A program made the position numbers and the translations under genes. The notes under the pieces are model-generated. The model saw only the letters and a list, made by a program, of their open reading frames with translations. It made no database searches and had not been told where the DNA came from. DNA of 64,000 nucleotides, from contig OW818667.1 in the NCBI GenBank assembly GCA_942493125.1, positions 1,860,001 to 1,924,000 on the forward strand, written 5' to 3'. Numbering within the stretch: position 1 is the first letter of the stretch; the number at the start of each line of letters is the position of its first letter. This DNA comes from Fusibacter_C sp942493125. GTDB lineage: Bacteria; Bacillota; Clostridia; Peptostreptococcales; Acidaminobacteraceae. This document shows, in pieces, positions 23,893 through 32,797 of the stretch.

Positions 23893-24354
23893 ATGGATTT
23901 GGAAAATCGACTTTTGTTAACGGATCAAACGTATTATGAAAAGCTGGTTGAAATCGTCATTTGCTCTGGTATCGGTCCTAATATTCTCAAAAAATACAAG
24001 CCAGCTCTGGAAAAACACTTTTCCGATTTTTTCACTGTTGCTGGTTATACTGAGACGGATTGCTTTAACATTTATCGCGATGAGAGCATGCTGCACAACA
24101 TGGGAAAAATTGAAGCATGTATCTACAACGCACGTGAAATCGCCATGATCTGCGGTACTTACGGGTCGATGGAAATGTATTTTTCAGGTTTTGATTCCCT
24201 CGATCCTCAAGAAAGACTATTGAAAATGAGTAAGGACCTTATGAGCCGATTTAAATACCTCGGCGAAAAAAATGTCCTCACTTTTATCAAAGCCATACAC
24301 GCCGAGCAACCCAAAACAGTGGATGCGTTGCCCTTGCAGGAAATGGTTGGTTAA
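23893..24354 (+). CDS. divergent DNA-3-methyladenine glycosylase I (Tag)-like protein
   Basis: 153 residues from the ATG preceded by GGGAGG. LVEIVICSGIGPNILKKYKPALEKHFSDF and KIEACIYNAREI correspond in position and spacing to the helical 'L.F.EGFQAGLSW..IL..R..F' and 'KI.A...NA' segments of Tag glycosylases, which excise alkylated adenine. The N-terminal zinc-binding residues and 'W.....Y..YH...WG' block of true Tag are not seen, so the assignment is to the superfamily only and activity is uncertain. Confidence 0.55.
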   Translation: MDLENRLLLTDQTYYEKLVEIVICSGIGPNILKKYKPALEKHFSDFFTVAGYTETDCFNIYRDESMLHNMGKIEACIYNAREIAMICGTYGSMEMYFSGFDSLDPQERLLKMSKDLMSRFKYLGEKNVLTFIKAIHAEQPKTVDALPLQEMVG

Positions 24355-24390
24355 CACGAAATTGACAAGGATGGCTTGTGACAGAAAAAA

Positions 24391-24430
24391 ACGGACTGAA
24401 TCAAATCACTATCGATTTAGTTCAGTCCGT
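24391..24430. terminator. bidirectional terminator
   Basis: ACGGACTGAA pairs with TTCAGTCCGT, with a further ATC/GAT inner pairing, between the convergent Tag-like gene and pepD; A6-7 lies on the left side. Confidence 0.8.
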
Positions 24431-24472
24431 TATCTTAAAAAATCATCATTTCATTTCGCTTTTGCTTACAAC

Positions 24473-25924
24473 TTACTTCATTCTCTTAAGCACTTCGCAA
24501 AGGAAGCTATACGTTCTTGCCACTGAGCTGATGCTAAGTCTTTCAAACGGCGTATGCACATCGTGCATGTTTGGTCCAAGGGAGATCATGTCGATATCGC
24601 CAACTTTTTGTTTAAGGAATCCGCACTCGAGGCCTGCGTGGATGGCATCTACTAAGAGTTCTTTACCGTAGAGTTCCATGTAAGTCGCTTTCATCAGGTC
24701 GCGCACTTTTGATTCCACTTTATAAGACCATTCTGGATAATCTGAGATCAAGTAGTTTCTGCCGCCCACTGTTTCGCTGATAAGTGACATCACTTCGTTG
24801 ACTTCTTGCTTTTTAGATGCGACAGAGCTACGTACGGCATTTGTCAATTTGACAATACCATCTTTTTGCTCAAGTACGCCAAGGTTGTTTGATGTTTCTA
24901 CAAGACCTGGAATGCCTGCGCTCATTGTGTATACACCAAATGGTGTCAAGCGAAGAAGCGTTTCAAGAGCATGTATTGACTCCTGTGCAAATACTTTTGC
25001 AGGTACATCACAAGCAGAAAGCTCGAGCTTGATGCCTGGGTCTGCGATTTCATATTCGCTGACAAAAGTCGCTTGGAGTGATTCAACGAGATCTTCCATG
25101 AGGTATTTATCGTCTGCAGAGATTGTGAATTTCATCGTGCAGCGTTTTGCGATGGCATTCATCTTTTCGCCGCCGAAAATTTCAAACAAAGCAACTGGGA
25201 AATGGCCTTTGAAAGATGTGATCGTTCTGCCCATCAATTTGATGGCATTTGCACGGTTTTTGCCTATCTCAATGCCTGAATGGCCACCCGCAAGGCCTGA
25301 GATAACGAGTTGGTATGCGAGTTCATTTTTATTGTCTACATATTTCATGTCGATTTCTGTGATGTTGTTGACGCCACCTGCACAGGATGCAAGCAGTGTG
25401 CCTTCTTCTTCTGAGTCGAGGTTGATGAGGATATCCCCTTTAACGTGCTCAGGATCGAGGGACATAACGCCGTCCATACCCGTCTCTTCACAAGTTGTGA
25501 AAAGCGCGATGAGTTTTGGATGCTCAAGTGTCGTGCTTTCAAGCACGCTCATAGCCATAGCCACTGCGATGCCGTTGTCAGCGCCAAGTGTTGTGCCTTC
25601 TGTTTTGATCCAATCGCCATCGATGACAAGTGGAATCGGTTGTGTATTAAAATCGAATGAAAGCGTATCCAGCTTCACACAAACCATATCGGTATGGCCT
25701 TGAAGAATCACTGTCGGTGCATTTTCATAGCCCGGCGTTGCAGGTTTAGTGATGATGATGTTGTTTGACGCTTCTTTGATAACTTCAAGTCCCAAGTTTT
25801 TTGCGAATTGTTCAAGATAAGCGGCAACTTTTGCTTCATTGCCCGATTCTCTAGGAATCTGTGTCAAAGCTTCGAAATTTCTAAAAACACTTTCAGGCTC
25901 AAGTCCTTTTAATATGTTTTCCAT
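24473..25924 (-). CDS. pepD: aminoacyl-histidine dipeptidase (M20 family)
   Basis: 483 residues from the ATG at 25924 (AGGGGA upstream). A cytosolic zinc dipeptidase that cleaves Xaa-His and other dipeptides. The metal-site motifs are visible: ILQGHTDMVC (His, Asp), GADNGIAVAMAM (Asp), TTCEETGMDG (Glu-Glu) and a C-terminal HAGLECGFL. Length and order match PepD. It is monocistronic and read towards the Tag-like gene. Confidence 0.95.
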   Translation of the reverse strand: MENILKGLEPESVFRNFEALTQIPRESGNEAKVAAYLEQFAKNLGLEVIKEASNNIIITKPATPGYENAPTVILQGHTDMVCVKLDTLSFDFNTQPIPLVIDGDWIKTEGTTLGADNGIAVAMAMSVLESTTLEHPKLIALFTTCEETGMDGVMSLDPEHVKGDILINLDSEEEGTLLASCAGGVNNITEIDMKYVDNKNELAYQLVISGLAGGHSGIEIGKNRANAIKLMGRTITSFKGHFPVALFEIFGGEKMNAIAKRCTMKFTISADDKYLMEDLVESLQATFVSEYEIADPGIKLELSACDVPAKVFAQESIHALETLLRLTPFGVYTMSAGIPGLVETSNNLGVLEQKDGIVKLTNAVRSSVASKKQEVNEVMSLISETVGGRNYLISDYPEWSYKVESKVRDLMKATYMELYGKELLVDAIHAGLECGFLKQKVGDIDMISLGPNMHDVHTPFERLSISSVARTYSFLCEVLKRMK

Positions 25925-26017
25925 ATGAAAATCCCCTTTCAAAATCATTCGATTTTAGTTGTGTCTTTGCGGCGATTTGTGTCCCGCTACACGATTAGTC
26001 AGGTTCATTTTAACATA

Positions 26018-27925
26018 TTATGCGTAGATTCTAAAGGAAAAAGCTTCGAGTACCGTATTAGAAAGCCCATAAGGTATCAATGTTTTCCCGCCGTATACGT
26101 CAAAACCGACGGCCCCAACAGTCTCTAAAACATTGATTTCTCTTGGTTCTTCCGAACAGTTGAACAGGAATGTTAAACTTTTGTCATCACTTGTTTTCCT
26201 AAAGGCCATAACGCCCGATTCGAGATCCGTATCCAGCCATTCGATGTCCATCGCCTTCAGTGCCGAATGTTCGCGACGGAGTGCAATCATGCGCTTGACA
26301 TGTGCCTTGAGGTCTTGATTTTGCTTCGCTTCATCCCAAACCATGCATTGACGGTTGCCGTCATGTACACCGAAAAGCCCCACTTCACTGCCATAGTAGA
26401 CGCTCGGTGATCCACCAAATGACATCTGAAGGACAAACGCGAGTTTTACCAGGCGATCGTCGTCACTCAGCATCGTCCTGAGCCTTGATGTATCATGGCT
26501 ATCGAGCAAGTTGAACATATTGGCTGCGATGTGCTTTGGATAGCTCACCAATAGTCGACTGATGCTGTCCTTGAACGCCTGTGCGCCAAAATCGGCATAT
26601 TCTGGCTCTCTACTTAAGAGATGCCAAACAGGATACGTGAATTCGTAGTTCATGACCGAATCAAACTGATCGCCTCTGAGCCAAGGGTTTGAATCGTCCC
26701 AATTTTCGCCGAGTATGAAGACATCTGGCTTGATGTCGCGGACGACGTTTTTGAATTTGCGCCAAAACACATGGGACACTTCGTTGGAAACATCCAGACG
26801 CCAACCGTCTATGTCGTAGTTTTTAATCCAGTACGTTGCAACATCGAAAAGATACTGCTCAGCAATGGGATTTTCCGTACGCCATTTTGGCATGTTAGGT
26901 GTGAAGGCAAACGTTTCATAGTTTAGCGAACCAGCAGGCATGTGACCCTTTGGTGCTGGAAATCCTGTATCGCCAATTGGGAAATTGATGACTGGTTCGC
27001 GAAGCAGGTGGAAACACTGCGCATACTTAGACTCGAAACCATGCTTCACCACATCCTGAAAATACGGGTGCTTGAAACCACAGTGGTTGAACACAGCGTC
27101 GAGCATCACTTTGATGCCGCGTTTGTGCGCTTCATCCACGAGTTTTTTGAACGTCTCGTTTGTGCCAAACTCCGGATCGATTTTAAAGTAGTCGATGGTG
27201 TCGTATTTGTGCGTCGTCGGTGCTTCAAAAATAGGCGTGAAATAGATGCCTGTCGCTCCAAGGTCGGCGATATAGTCGAGGTGTTCGATGACCCCTTGAA
27301 GGTCACCACCAAAATGCATGTCGTTTGTCACCTCTTGTTCGCTGCCCCACGGCAAAGTTTTAGCTTTGTTGATTGACGCGTCACCATTTGCAAAACGCTC
27401 TGGGAAAATCTGATACCAAACCGTATCCTTCACCCATGCAGGCGCTTCAAACACATCTTCTTTGTTGATATATGGAAAGTTGAAATAGTCGCTCAATGAT
27501 TTTAAAATTTCAGGATGCTTTTCCATATCGATGGCGCCGTGGGCACCAAAGAAAAGCTTTGTTGATGCATGTTTCACCCCCTTGTCCTCTATCACAAACG
27601 CGTATCGCGTCCGCTTATACTCGGGTTTGACTTCGATAAACCAGTAATCAAAGTATTGGTCACTGTAATCTTTCTTCATGGGCATTGGTGCCTCTGGCGC
27701 GTGTGCCCACGTATGTGTCTGTGTGAAGTCACCATCTGCCACTTGTGCAGCATGGCTAACGCGCTCTTCTTCCGTTAAGCGTCGCCAGTTGAAAGGGTCT
27801 CCCCAGATCATCGTCACACCGGTCACATCGTTTTTAGCCGTGCGCAGTCTGATATGGAGTGTGTTTGCGTCAAACGCATAGGCGTATTTGCTCTTTGCTT
27901 CGTGATGGATTGCATGGATGTTCAT
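26018..27925 (-). CDS. GH13 cyclomaltodextrinase / neopullulanase
   Basis: 635 residues from the ATG at 27925 (GAGGTG upstream). The N-terminal about 120 residues form the CBM34-like domain typical of the GH13_20 subfamily. The (beta/alpha)8 barrel carries DAVFNHCG, GWRLDVSNEV (nucleophile Asp), ILGENW (acid/base Glu) and LLDSHDTSRL (third Asp). There is no signal peptide, so it acts on cyclodextrins, maltodextrins or pullulan fragments in the cytoplasm. It belongs with malQ and the amylase in a maltodextrin-use region. Confidence 0.93.
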   Translation of the reverse strand: MNIHAIHHEAKSKYAYAFDANTLHIRLRTAKNDVTGVTMIWGDPFNWRRLTEEERVSHAAQVADGDFTQTHTWAHAPEAPMPMKKDYSDQYFDYWFIEVKPEYKRTRYAFVIEDKGVKHASTKLFFGAHGAIDMEKHPEILKSLSDYFNFPYINKEDVFEAPAWVKDTVWYQIFPERFANGDASINKAKTLPWGSEQEVTNDMHFGGDLQGVIEHLDYIADLGATGIYFTPIFEAPTTHKYDTIDYFKIDPEFGTNETFKKLVDEAHKRGIKVMLDAVFNHCGFKHPYFQDVVKHGFESKYAQCFHLLREPVINFPIGDTGFPAPKGHMPAGSLNYETFAFTPNMPKWRTENPIAEQYLFDVATYWIKNYDIDGWRLDVSNEVSHVFWRKFKNVVRDIKPDVFILGENWDDSNPWLRGDQFDSVMNYEFTYPVWHLLSREPEYADFGAQAFKDSISRLLVSYPKHIAANMFNLLDSHDTSRLRTMLSDDDRLVKLAFVLQMSFGGSPSVYYGSEVGLFGVHDGNRQCMVWDEAKQNQDLKAHVKRMIALRREHSALKAMDIEWLDTDLESGVMAFRKTSDDKSLTFLFNCSEEPREINVLETVGAVGFDVYGGKTLIPYGLSNTVLEAFSFRIYA

Positions 27926-28061
27926 ATGTGCACCTCGTAATGTTTCGTCTGACTTCATTATATCTAACTACAAACGCGGACAATAGGGTCTATACATGTG
28001 AATAACTATCCTAGACTATTCAATCTGTCCACAGTAATGTGGGCTGTTTTCACACATGTGC

Positions 28062-29291
28062 TTATTTCAAATCCAAAGTCAGCTCAAGGGCTTCTTTATA
28101 GCGTCTTTTACTGCGATAAAACCTTATCATCATTTTTTTGAGGTATTTGGAAAGCTCATGGTTAACCGTCTCTGCCGCTTCAATCAACCTGAGGAGGTGT
28201 CGTTCATCGTCGATGGTTTTTTCAGACCAGTTGATCACTTCGGATTGCGTCATAATCACTTCAAAAAGCCTCATAATCGATGCGTTGTCCTCGCGAATTT
28301 GAGGCAACAGTTCAGAGATGCTCATAGGGTTTTCCATTTCAAGATTGGCAAAGAATGCCGTTATACATTGATGCACACAAAATTCCGATGTGACATTTTG
28401 GCCATTATGACGATTGATCTCAAGTGCGCCGTGAAAATCGCCAAGATTGAGTTTGCCCCATGCGATGTTGCTGTTAAATGCCGCCACATATGACTTTGAC
28501 TCTATTTTTTGAGCGAGCTTTTGGCCACGTTTAAAATATAGGATGCCCTCATCATAGCTTCCCGCTCTGTAATGCGTCAGGCCGAGCATCTCATATGTGC
28601 CTATGATGCTGAGAATATTGGCTTCCTCGACGTATCGGTCAAGCGCTTTGGTGAACATTTCAAACGCTTTGATAAAATTGGAAAGCTCCAGATACGCATA
28701 GGCGAGCCAAAAATACAGGTGGCCGTTTGTATCAAAGGTCTTGGCGCGATTTAGGATGGCCAGTGACCCCTGATAATCCTTATAAACTTTCGCATGATCG
28801 ATCCCATCATAGAGATAGTACTTAAATCGTTGATCGTTTGTCATCAGATCTTCAACAGACGCAAGCATGCTGCGCGTCGCCTCGAAGATGTCGCGTTCTT
28901 TGCGTGTGCAATAAAAAGCGAGTTTGACGACCGTATAATCGATAATCAAGGGTGAGTGTTTATAGGCCTCAGACCTGGCTTCAATCTGTTCAAAAATCCG
29001 CTTCGACGTTGAAAATTCATTAAACATGAGCTCATCTAAAAACTGGTTGAGAAGTGCTGTTCCTTCTTCTATGAACAGGGGTGAATCCTCATATTGTATC
29101 GCAAGTGCTTCAAATAGTTCAGAGATGACTTGTTCTGAAGGTGTTATTTCAGCATTTTCGATTCTACTGAGATAGGAACTTACGCAAATCCCATCTGAAA
29201 GTGCCTTCTGGCTCATGTTTTGGTGAAGGCGATTCATTTTGATGATGGAACCGAGTATCTTTGCGTTTGGTCGATTGATGAATTTTTTCAT
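28062..29291 (-). CDS. HTH-TPR transcriptional regulator (Rgg/PlcR-like architecture)
   Basis: About 409 residues. The N terminus is a Cro/C1 HTH (IIKMNRLHQNMSQKALSDGICVSSYLSRIENAEITPS). The remaining 330 residues are helical repeats of TPR type (for example YFWLAYAYLELSNFIKAFEMFTKALD and AAFNSNIAWGKLNLGDFHGALEI). This architecture is typical of peptide-responsive RRNPP regulators, though many clostridial members have no known peptide. GAGAGGTG precedes the ATG. It sits between the cyclomaltodextrinase and malQ genes, all on the same strand but separated by its own terminator from malQ. Confidence 0.85.
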   Translation of the reverse strand: MKKFINRPNAKILGSIIKMNRLHQNMSQKALSDGICVSSYLSRIENAEITPSEQVISELFEALAIQYEDSPLFIEEGTALLNQFLDELMFNEFSTSKRIFEQIEARSEAYKHSPLIIDYTVVKLAFYCTRKERDIFEATRSMLASVEDLMTNDQRFKYYLYDGIDHAKVYKDYQGSLAILNRAKTFDTNGHLYFWLAYAYLELSNFIKAFEMFTKALDRYVEEANILSIIGTYEMLGLTHYRAGSYDEGILYFKRGQKLAQKIESKSYVAAFNSNIAWGKLNLGDFHGALEINRHNGQNVTSEFCVHQCITAFFANLEMENPMSISELLPQIREDNASIMRLFEVIMTQSEVINWSEKTIDDERHLLRLIEAAETVNHELSKYLKKMMIRFYRSKRRYKEALELTLDLK

Positions 29292-29371
29292 TGCCAACAC
29301 CTCTCGTTTCGTTTGTGCATGAAGAAATATATGAATTGATAAATTGATTAATTGAAAATTTGATAAAACAA

Positions 29372-29420
29372 GAGCTAAGAACAGCCTCTACCAATCATTA
29401 TGAAGAGACGTTCTTAGCTC
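29372..29420. terminator. terminator of malQ
   Basis: GAGCTAAGAAC and GTTCTTAGCTC form a perfect 11-base stem with a 27-base loop, just beyond the malQ stop. Confidence 0.75.
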
Positions 29421-29439
29421 GTTATATTATTTTTCTTTA

Positions 29440-30921
29440 TTACAAGCGACCGTACAATTTTGTCATATGTCGCATCTTTTTAGCAAGTGATGGCGACAAA
29501 TCGTGCGTGGTGATGCGCCATACCCAGTTGCCGCCAAGTGTCGACGGGAAGTTCATGCGCGCTTTGTTGTCGAGCCCCAGAAAATCTTGCATCTGTGCGA
29601 TGGCGAGGTAAGCGGTTGAACCCCAAACCCCTCTCATAAAGCCCCAGTTGTAACCTTCTCCACGGTCGAGTTTCAAGTAGTCGATGGCAAATTCCCTATC
29701 GGCTTTTGCGACGTTATCCATCCAGCCAGAAACCGTTTCGTTATCATGTGTGCCCGTATAGGCGACGAAGTTTTCCGTATAATTGTGTGGCAGGTAATCG
29801 CTTTCTTCTCGTGAATCAAAGGCGAACTGTAGCACTTTCATGCCAGGGAAACCAGTATATTCTCTGAGCTCGATAACGCCATCCGTGAGGTAGCCGAGAT
29901 CTTCTGCGATGATATTGACATCGCCGAGCGCTTCTTTGATTGCTCGGAACAAGTCTTTGCCAGGGCCGTTGACCCATTTGCCATTTTCCGCCGTTGGATC
30001 GCCATATGGGATTTCCCAGTAAGCTTCAAAGCCCCTAAAGTGATCGATGCGAACGACATCAAACATCTTTAAGCTGTATTCGATGCGCGTGATCCACCAA
30101 GCATAGTTTTGCTGTGACATATAAAGCCAATCGTAGATTGGATTGCCCCAAAGTTGTCCAGTTTCAGAAAAAGCGTCTGGTGGACAACCAGCCACACAGG
30201 TCGGTTTGAAATTTTTGCCCAATTTAAAAAACTTAGGGTTTGACCAAACGTCTGCGCTATCTTCCGCAACATAGATTGGAAGGTCACCGATGATGCTTAT
30301 GCCTTTATCAGCAGCTACAGCCTTTAATGCATAATATTGTTTAAAAAAGAAATACTGCGTGAATACCCAGAAGTAAATCTCATCTTTATGCGTTTGCTTG
30401 AAAGCTTCTACTTGTGGTGTTTTGCTATTTTCAAAACCCTTTTCCCATTCGATCCAAGACTTGTTGCCATTGTGTGCCTTGATCGCCATGTAAAGGGCAA
30501 AGTCTTCGAGCCATAATTTCTCGTTTTGATAAAAGCGTTCAAGTTCATGAGAGAGCTTCACCTTGGAGTGGTCATAGGCCAGTCTAAGTAACGGCATTTT
30601 GTTGAAATACAGCTTTTCATAATCTATTTTATGCTTGTTCTTTCCGAGATCCGCTTTATCGACCACTTTTTTATCGAGATAACCCATGTCAATGAGTTCG
30701 TTTAAGTCTATAAAATACGGATTGCCTGCGAATGCGGAAAATGATTGATAAGGCGAATCGCCATATCCCGTTATTCCGATCGGCAAGATCTGCCAATTTT
30801 TTTGTCCGGCATCTTCAAGAAAATCTAAAAATCTATAGGCGCCTTTGCCTAAATCGCCGATTCCGTAATCACCTGGTAATGATGATAGATGCAATAATAC
30901 GCCACTGCTTCTTTTTTTCAT
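29440..30921 (-). CDS. malQ: 4-alpha-glucanotransferase (amylomaltase, GH77)
   Basis: 493 residues, the usual length for bacterial amylomaltase. The N terminus SSGVLLHLSSLPGDYGIGDLG and YQSFSAFAGNPYFIDL are diagnostic. The nucleophile is in DVVRIDHFRGFEAYW, acid/base in IIAEDLGYL and third acid in YTGTHDNETV. It transfers maltosyl and longer units between maltodextrins in the cytoplasm. GAGGGAG precedes the ATG. The upstream region carries two palindromes and is divergent to the amylase gene, so both may be controlled together. Confidence 0.97.
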   Translation of the reverse strand: MKKRSSGVLLHLSSLPGDYGIGDLGKGAYRFLDFLEDAGQKNWQILPIGITGYGDSPYQSFSAFAGNPYFIDLNELIDMGYLDKKVVDKADLGKNKHKIDYEKLYFNKMPLLRLAYDHSKVKLSHELERFYQNEKLWLEDFALYMAIKAHNGNKSWIEWEKGFENSKTPQVEAFKQTHKDEIYFWVFTQYFFFKQYYALKAVAADKGISIIGDLPIYVAEDSADVWSNPKFFKLGKNFKPTCVAGCPPDAFSETGQLWGNPIYDWLYMSQQNYAWWITRIEYSLKMFDVVRIDHFRGFEAYWEIPYGDPTAENGKWVNGPGKDLFRAIKEALGDVNIIAEDLGYLTDGVIELREYTGFPGMKVLQFAFDSREESDYLPHNYTENFVAYTGTHDNETVSGWMDNVAKADREFAIDYLKLDRGEGYNWGFMRGVWGSTAYLAIAQMQDFLGLDNKARMNFPSTLGGNWVWRITTHDLSPSLAKKMRHMTKLYGRL

Positions 30922-30938
30922 AATCTCCCTCTTTTCAT

Positions 30939-30975
30939 TTGAACGCCACGTTCAAAATCTCTGCAACCGTTTGCA
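30939..30975. promoter_or_regulatory. two palindromes upstream of malQ, one LacI-type
   Basis: TGCAACCGTTTGCA (30962-30975) has the CpG-centred dyad of LacI/MalR-type operators. TTGAACG-CCA-CGTTCAA (30939-30955), a perfect seven-base dyad, lies between it and the malQ ribosome site. Neither regulator is encoded in the window apart from the HTH-TPR gene. Confidence 0.65.
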
Positions 30976-31110
30976 CAAATTAATTATATTTACTTTTTGC
31001 GAAATTGTCAAGAAGCGCACTTATATAATTTATGTTGAATTATCCACATAAATACCCTAAAATAATAAATAAATGCACCCTGATTACAGGGGCTTTTTAT
31101 TACAACATTG

Positions 31111-31124
31111 TGCAAGCGATTGCA
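31111..31124. promoter_or_regulatory. LacI/MalR-type operator upstream of the amylase gene
   Basis: TGCAAGCGATTGCA is a CpG-centred dyad closely matching the one in front of malQ, 24 bases before the amylase start; this suggests a shared maltose-type repressor. Confidence 0.68.
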
Positions 31125-31147
31125 TTGTTGATAAATTGGAGGCTATC

Positions 31148-32683
31148 ATGGGAAATGGACACCACTTTCATCGTTTAAGTATACCATTAAAGAGACTTTA
31201 TGTTGTCACCATAATAACTTTTGTGCTTCTTTTTGCACTTACCGGCTGTAGTCCGAAATCAGAGCCATCGACTGAGTCTACAGAAGCTACAGAAGCGACT
31301 TCCGATGCAGCGGCGACCGTTGAAACGACAACCGCTGAAGCCGTAGAAGTCACCTACCCTGAAACCCTCCTTACAAAAGAAGATATCGTCTACTTTATCA
31401 TGGTGGACCGATTTGCGGATGGCGACACCTCTGGCAATCTCGCCGATGTTGACAAAGATGACCTTCGCGCTTTTCAAGGGGGCGATCTGCAGGGCATCAT
31501 CGATAACCTAGACTACATCAAAGCAACAGGTGCGACTGCCATTTGGCTGACACCAATTATGGAAAATGGCCCAAATGGCTATCATGGCTATTGGATCTAC
31601 GACTTTTACAAGGTCGATCCACATTTTGGCGATTTGGAAACGTTTAAAGAGCTTGTCGATAAAGCACATGAAATGGATCTCAAAGTGGTCCTCGACTATA
31701 TCGTCAACCATACAGGGTACGACTCACCTTGGCTTGATGACCCGGAAAAGGCGGATTGGTTCAACCCAGACCGAAAGATATCCAATTGGAAAGATAAAGA
31801 AGAGGTCGAACTTGGTTGGTTATCGGGGCTTCCCGATCTAGACCAGACCAACCCCGAAGTTTCTGAGTATTTTATAGAGAACGCCCTTTGGTGGATTGAA
31901 GAAACGGGCATCGACGGTTTTAGACTCGACACGATGCGCCATGTTTCGAAGACGTTTTGGGAAGATTTCTCAGAGGCGATCAAGTCAGAGGTTCCCGACT
32001 TCTTCCTACTCGGGGAAGTATGGGATGAAAATGCCAAAACGCTGGAATCGTATCATCAATCCGGCATCGACAGCCTTACCAACTACTCTCTATTCAACGG
32101 CATTGAAAATGCCTTCACAACTCAGGCCAACATGTTCTCCCTTGTGAATGCCTTGGATAAAGAAAAGGCTTTCACGCACCCAGAGCTGAACGCCATCTTC
32201 ATCGACAACCACGACAACTCGAGATTCGCGAGCAACAATCCACGCATGGCCTTAGAGTATACGAAACAAGCACTGACATTTCTCTATTCCTATCCCGCAA
32301 TCCCTGTCGTCTATTATGGCACCGAGCTCGGTATGAGCGGGGCGTACGATCCTGAAAACAGGCGGTTCATGGCTTGGGATACGGTCGAAAACAACGATAT
32401 GTTAGCCTATGTCAAGCAACTTGCCGAGATTCGCGACGTGTACATGGAAGACTTCGTACTTACCTATCACGATAAAACGAGCATCGCCTATGAACTATCA
32501 AACGGTTCCGAGAAAATGCTCATCGTCATCAATTCGGAGGAAAAAGATAAGTCCATCACATTCGACTATGCAGCGGCATCGCTTACAGATTATGAAACAG
32601 GTGAGGCACTCGCGTCGTATGACGGCAACACATTCTCGGAGACACTTAGCCCCGTCTCTGTGAAATTCTATATCGTCAATTAA
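31148..32683 (+). CDS. alpha-amylase lipoprotein (GH13)
   Basis: 511 residues from the ATG at 31148, which has GGAGG nearby. The signal peptide ends in LTGC, so the enzyme is lipid-anchored outside the cell; a Ser/Thr/Glu-rich linker of about 50 residues follows. The GH13 barrel shows IVYFIMVDRFADGD, VLDYIVNHTG, DGFRLDTMRHV (nucleophile), LLGEVWDE (acid/base) and FIDNHDNSRF. It would degrade external starch or dextrins to supply the cytoplasmic malQ and cyclomaltodextrinase. A C-terminal beta domain is present but no starch-binding module is evident. It is divergent from malQ. Confidence 0.93.
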   Translation: MGNGHHFHRLSIPLKRLYVVTIITFVLLFALTGCSPKSEPSTESTEATEATSDAAATVETTTAEAVEVTYPETLLTKEDIVYFIMVDRFADGDTSGNLADVDKDDLRAFQGGDLQGIIDNLDYIKATGATAIWLTPIMENGPNGYHGYWIYDFYKVDPHFGDLETFKELVDKAHEMDLKVVLDYIVNHTGYDSPWLDDPEKADWFNPDRKISNWKDKEEVELGWLSGLPDLDQTNPEVSEYFIENALWWIEETGIDGFRLDTMRHVSKTFWEDFSEAIKSEVPDFFLLGEVWDENAKTLESYHQSGIDSLTNYSLFNGIENAFTTQANMFSLVNALDKEKAFTHPELNAIFIDNHDNSRFASNNPRMALEYTKQALTFLYSYPAIPVVYYGTELGMSGAYDPENRRFMAWDTVENNDMLAYVKQLAEIRDVYMEDFVLTYHDKTSIAYELSNGSEKMLIVINSEEKDKSITFDYAAASLTDYETGEALASYDGNTFSETLSPVSVKFYIVN

Positions 32684-32688
32684 AAAAT

Positions 32689-32732
32689 AAAGGTGGTGTC
32701 ACTGCTCCTATTGAGCGCTGGCACCACCTTTT
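32689..32732. terminator. terminator of the amylase gene
   Basis: AAAGGTGGTG pairs with CACCACCTTT, flanking a smaller GC stem, and ends TTTTA. Confidence 0.85.
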
Positions 32733-32737
32733 ACGTT

Positions 32738-32797
32738 ATATCCGTATTCCGTTCATCGTATCTTTATTCCGTTTATCATATCCGTATTCCGTTCATC
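32738..32797. repeat. three tandem 20-bp repeats across the end of the GGDEF gene
   Basis: Units at 32738, 32758 and 32778 read ATATCCGTATTCCGTTCATC, GTATCTTTATTCCGTTTATC and ATATCCGTATTCCGTTCATC; first and third are identical. The third unit encodes the C-terminal residues (NGIRI) of the PAS-GGDEF protein, and the others lie just past its stop. Confidence 0.85.

Noticed and set aside
24798..25703. Long open frame (about 300 codons) antisense to pepD
   Set aside because: It lies wholly within the well-conserved pepD on the other strand, has no ribosome site and shows Ser/Thr/Pro-rich composition typical of a mirrored frame.
28062..30921. Complete maltodextrin ABC transporter near malQ
   Set aside because: No MalE/F/G/K-like gene is present; the ABC genes at 33.7-37.6 kb are ABC-2 exporters, not sugar importers.
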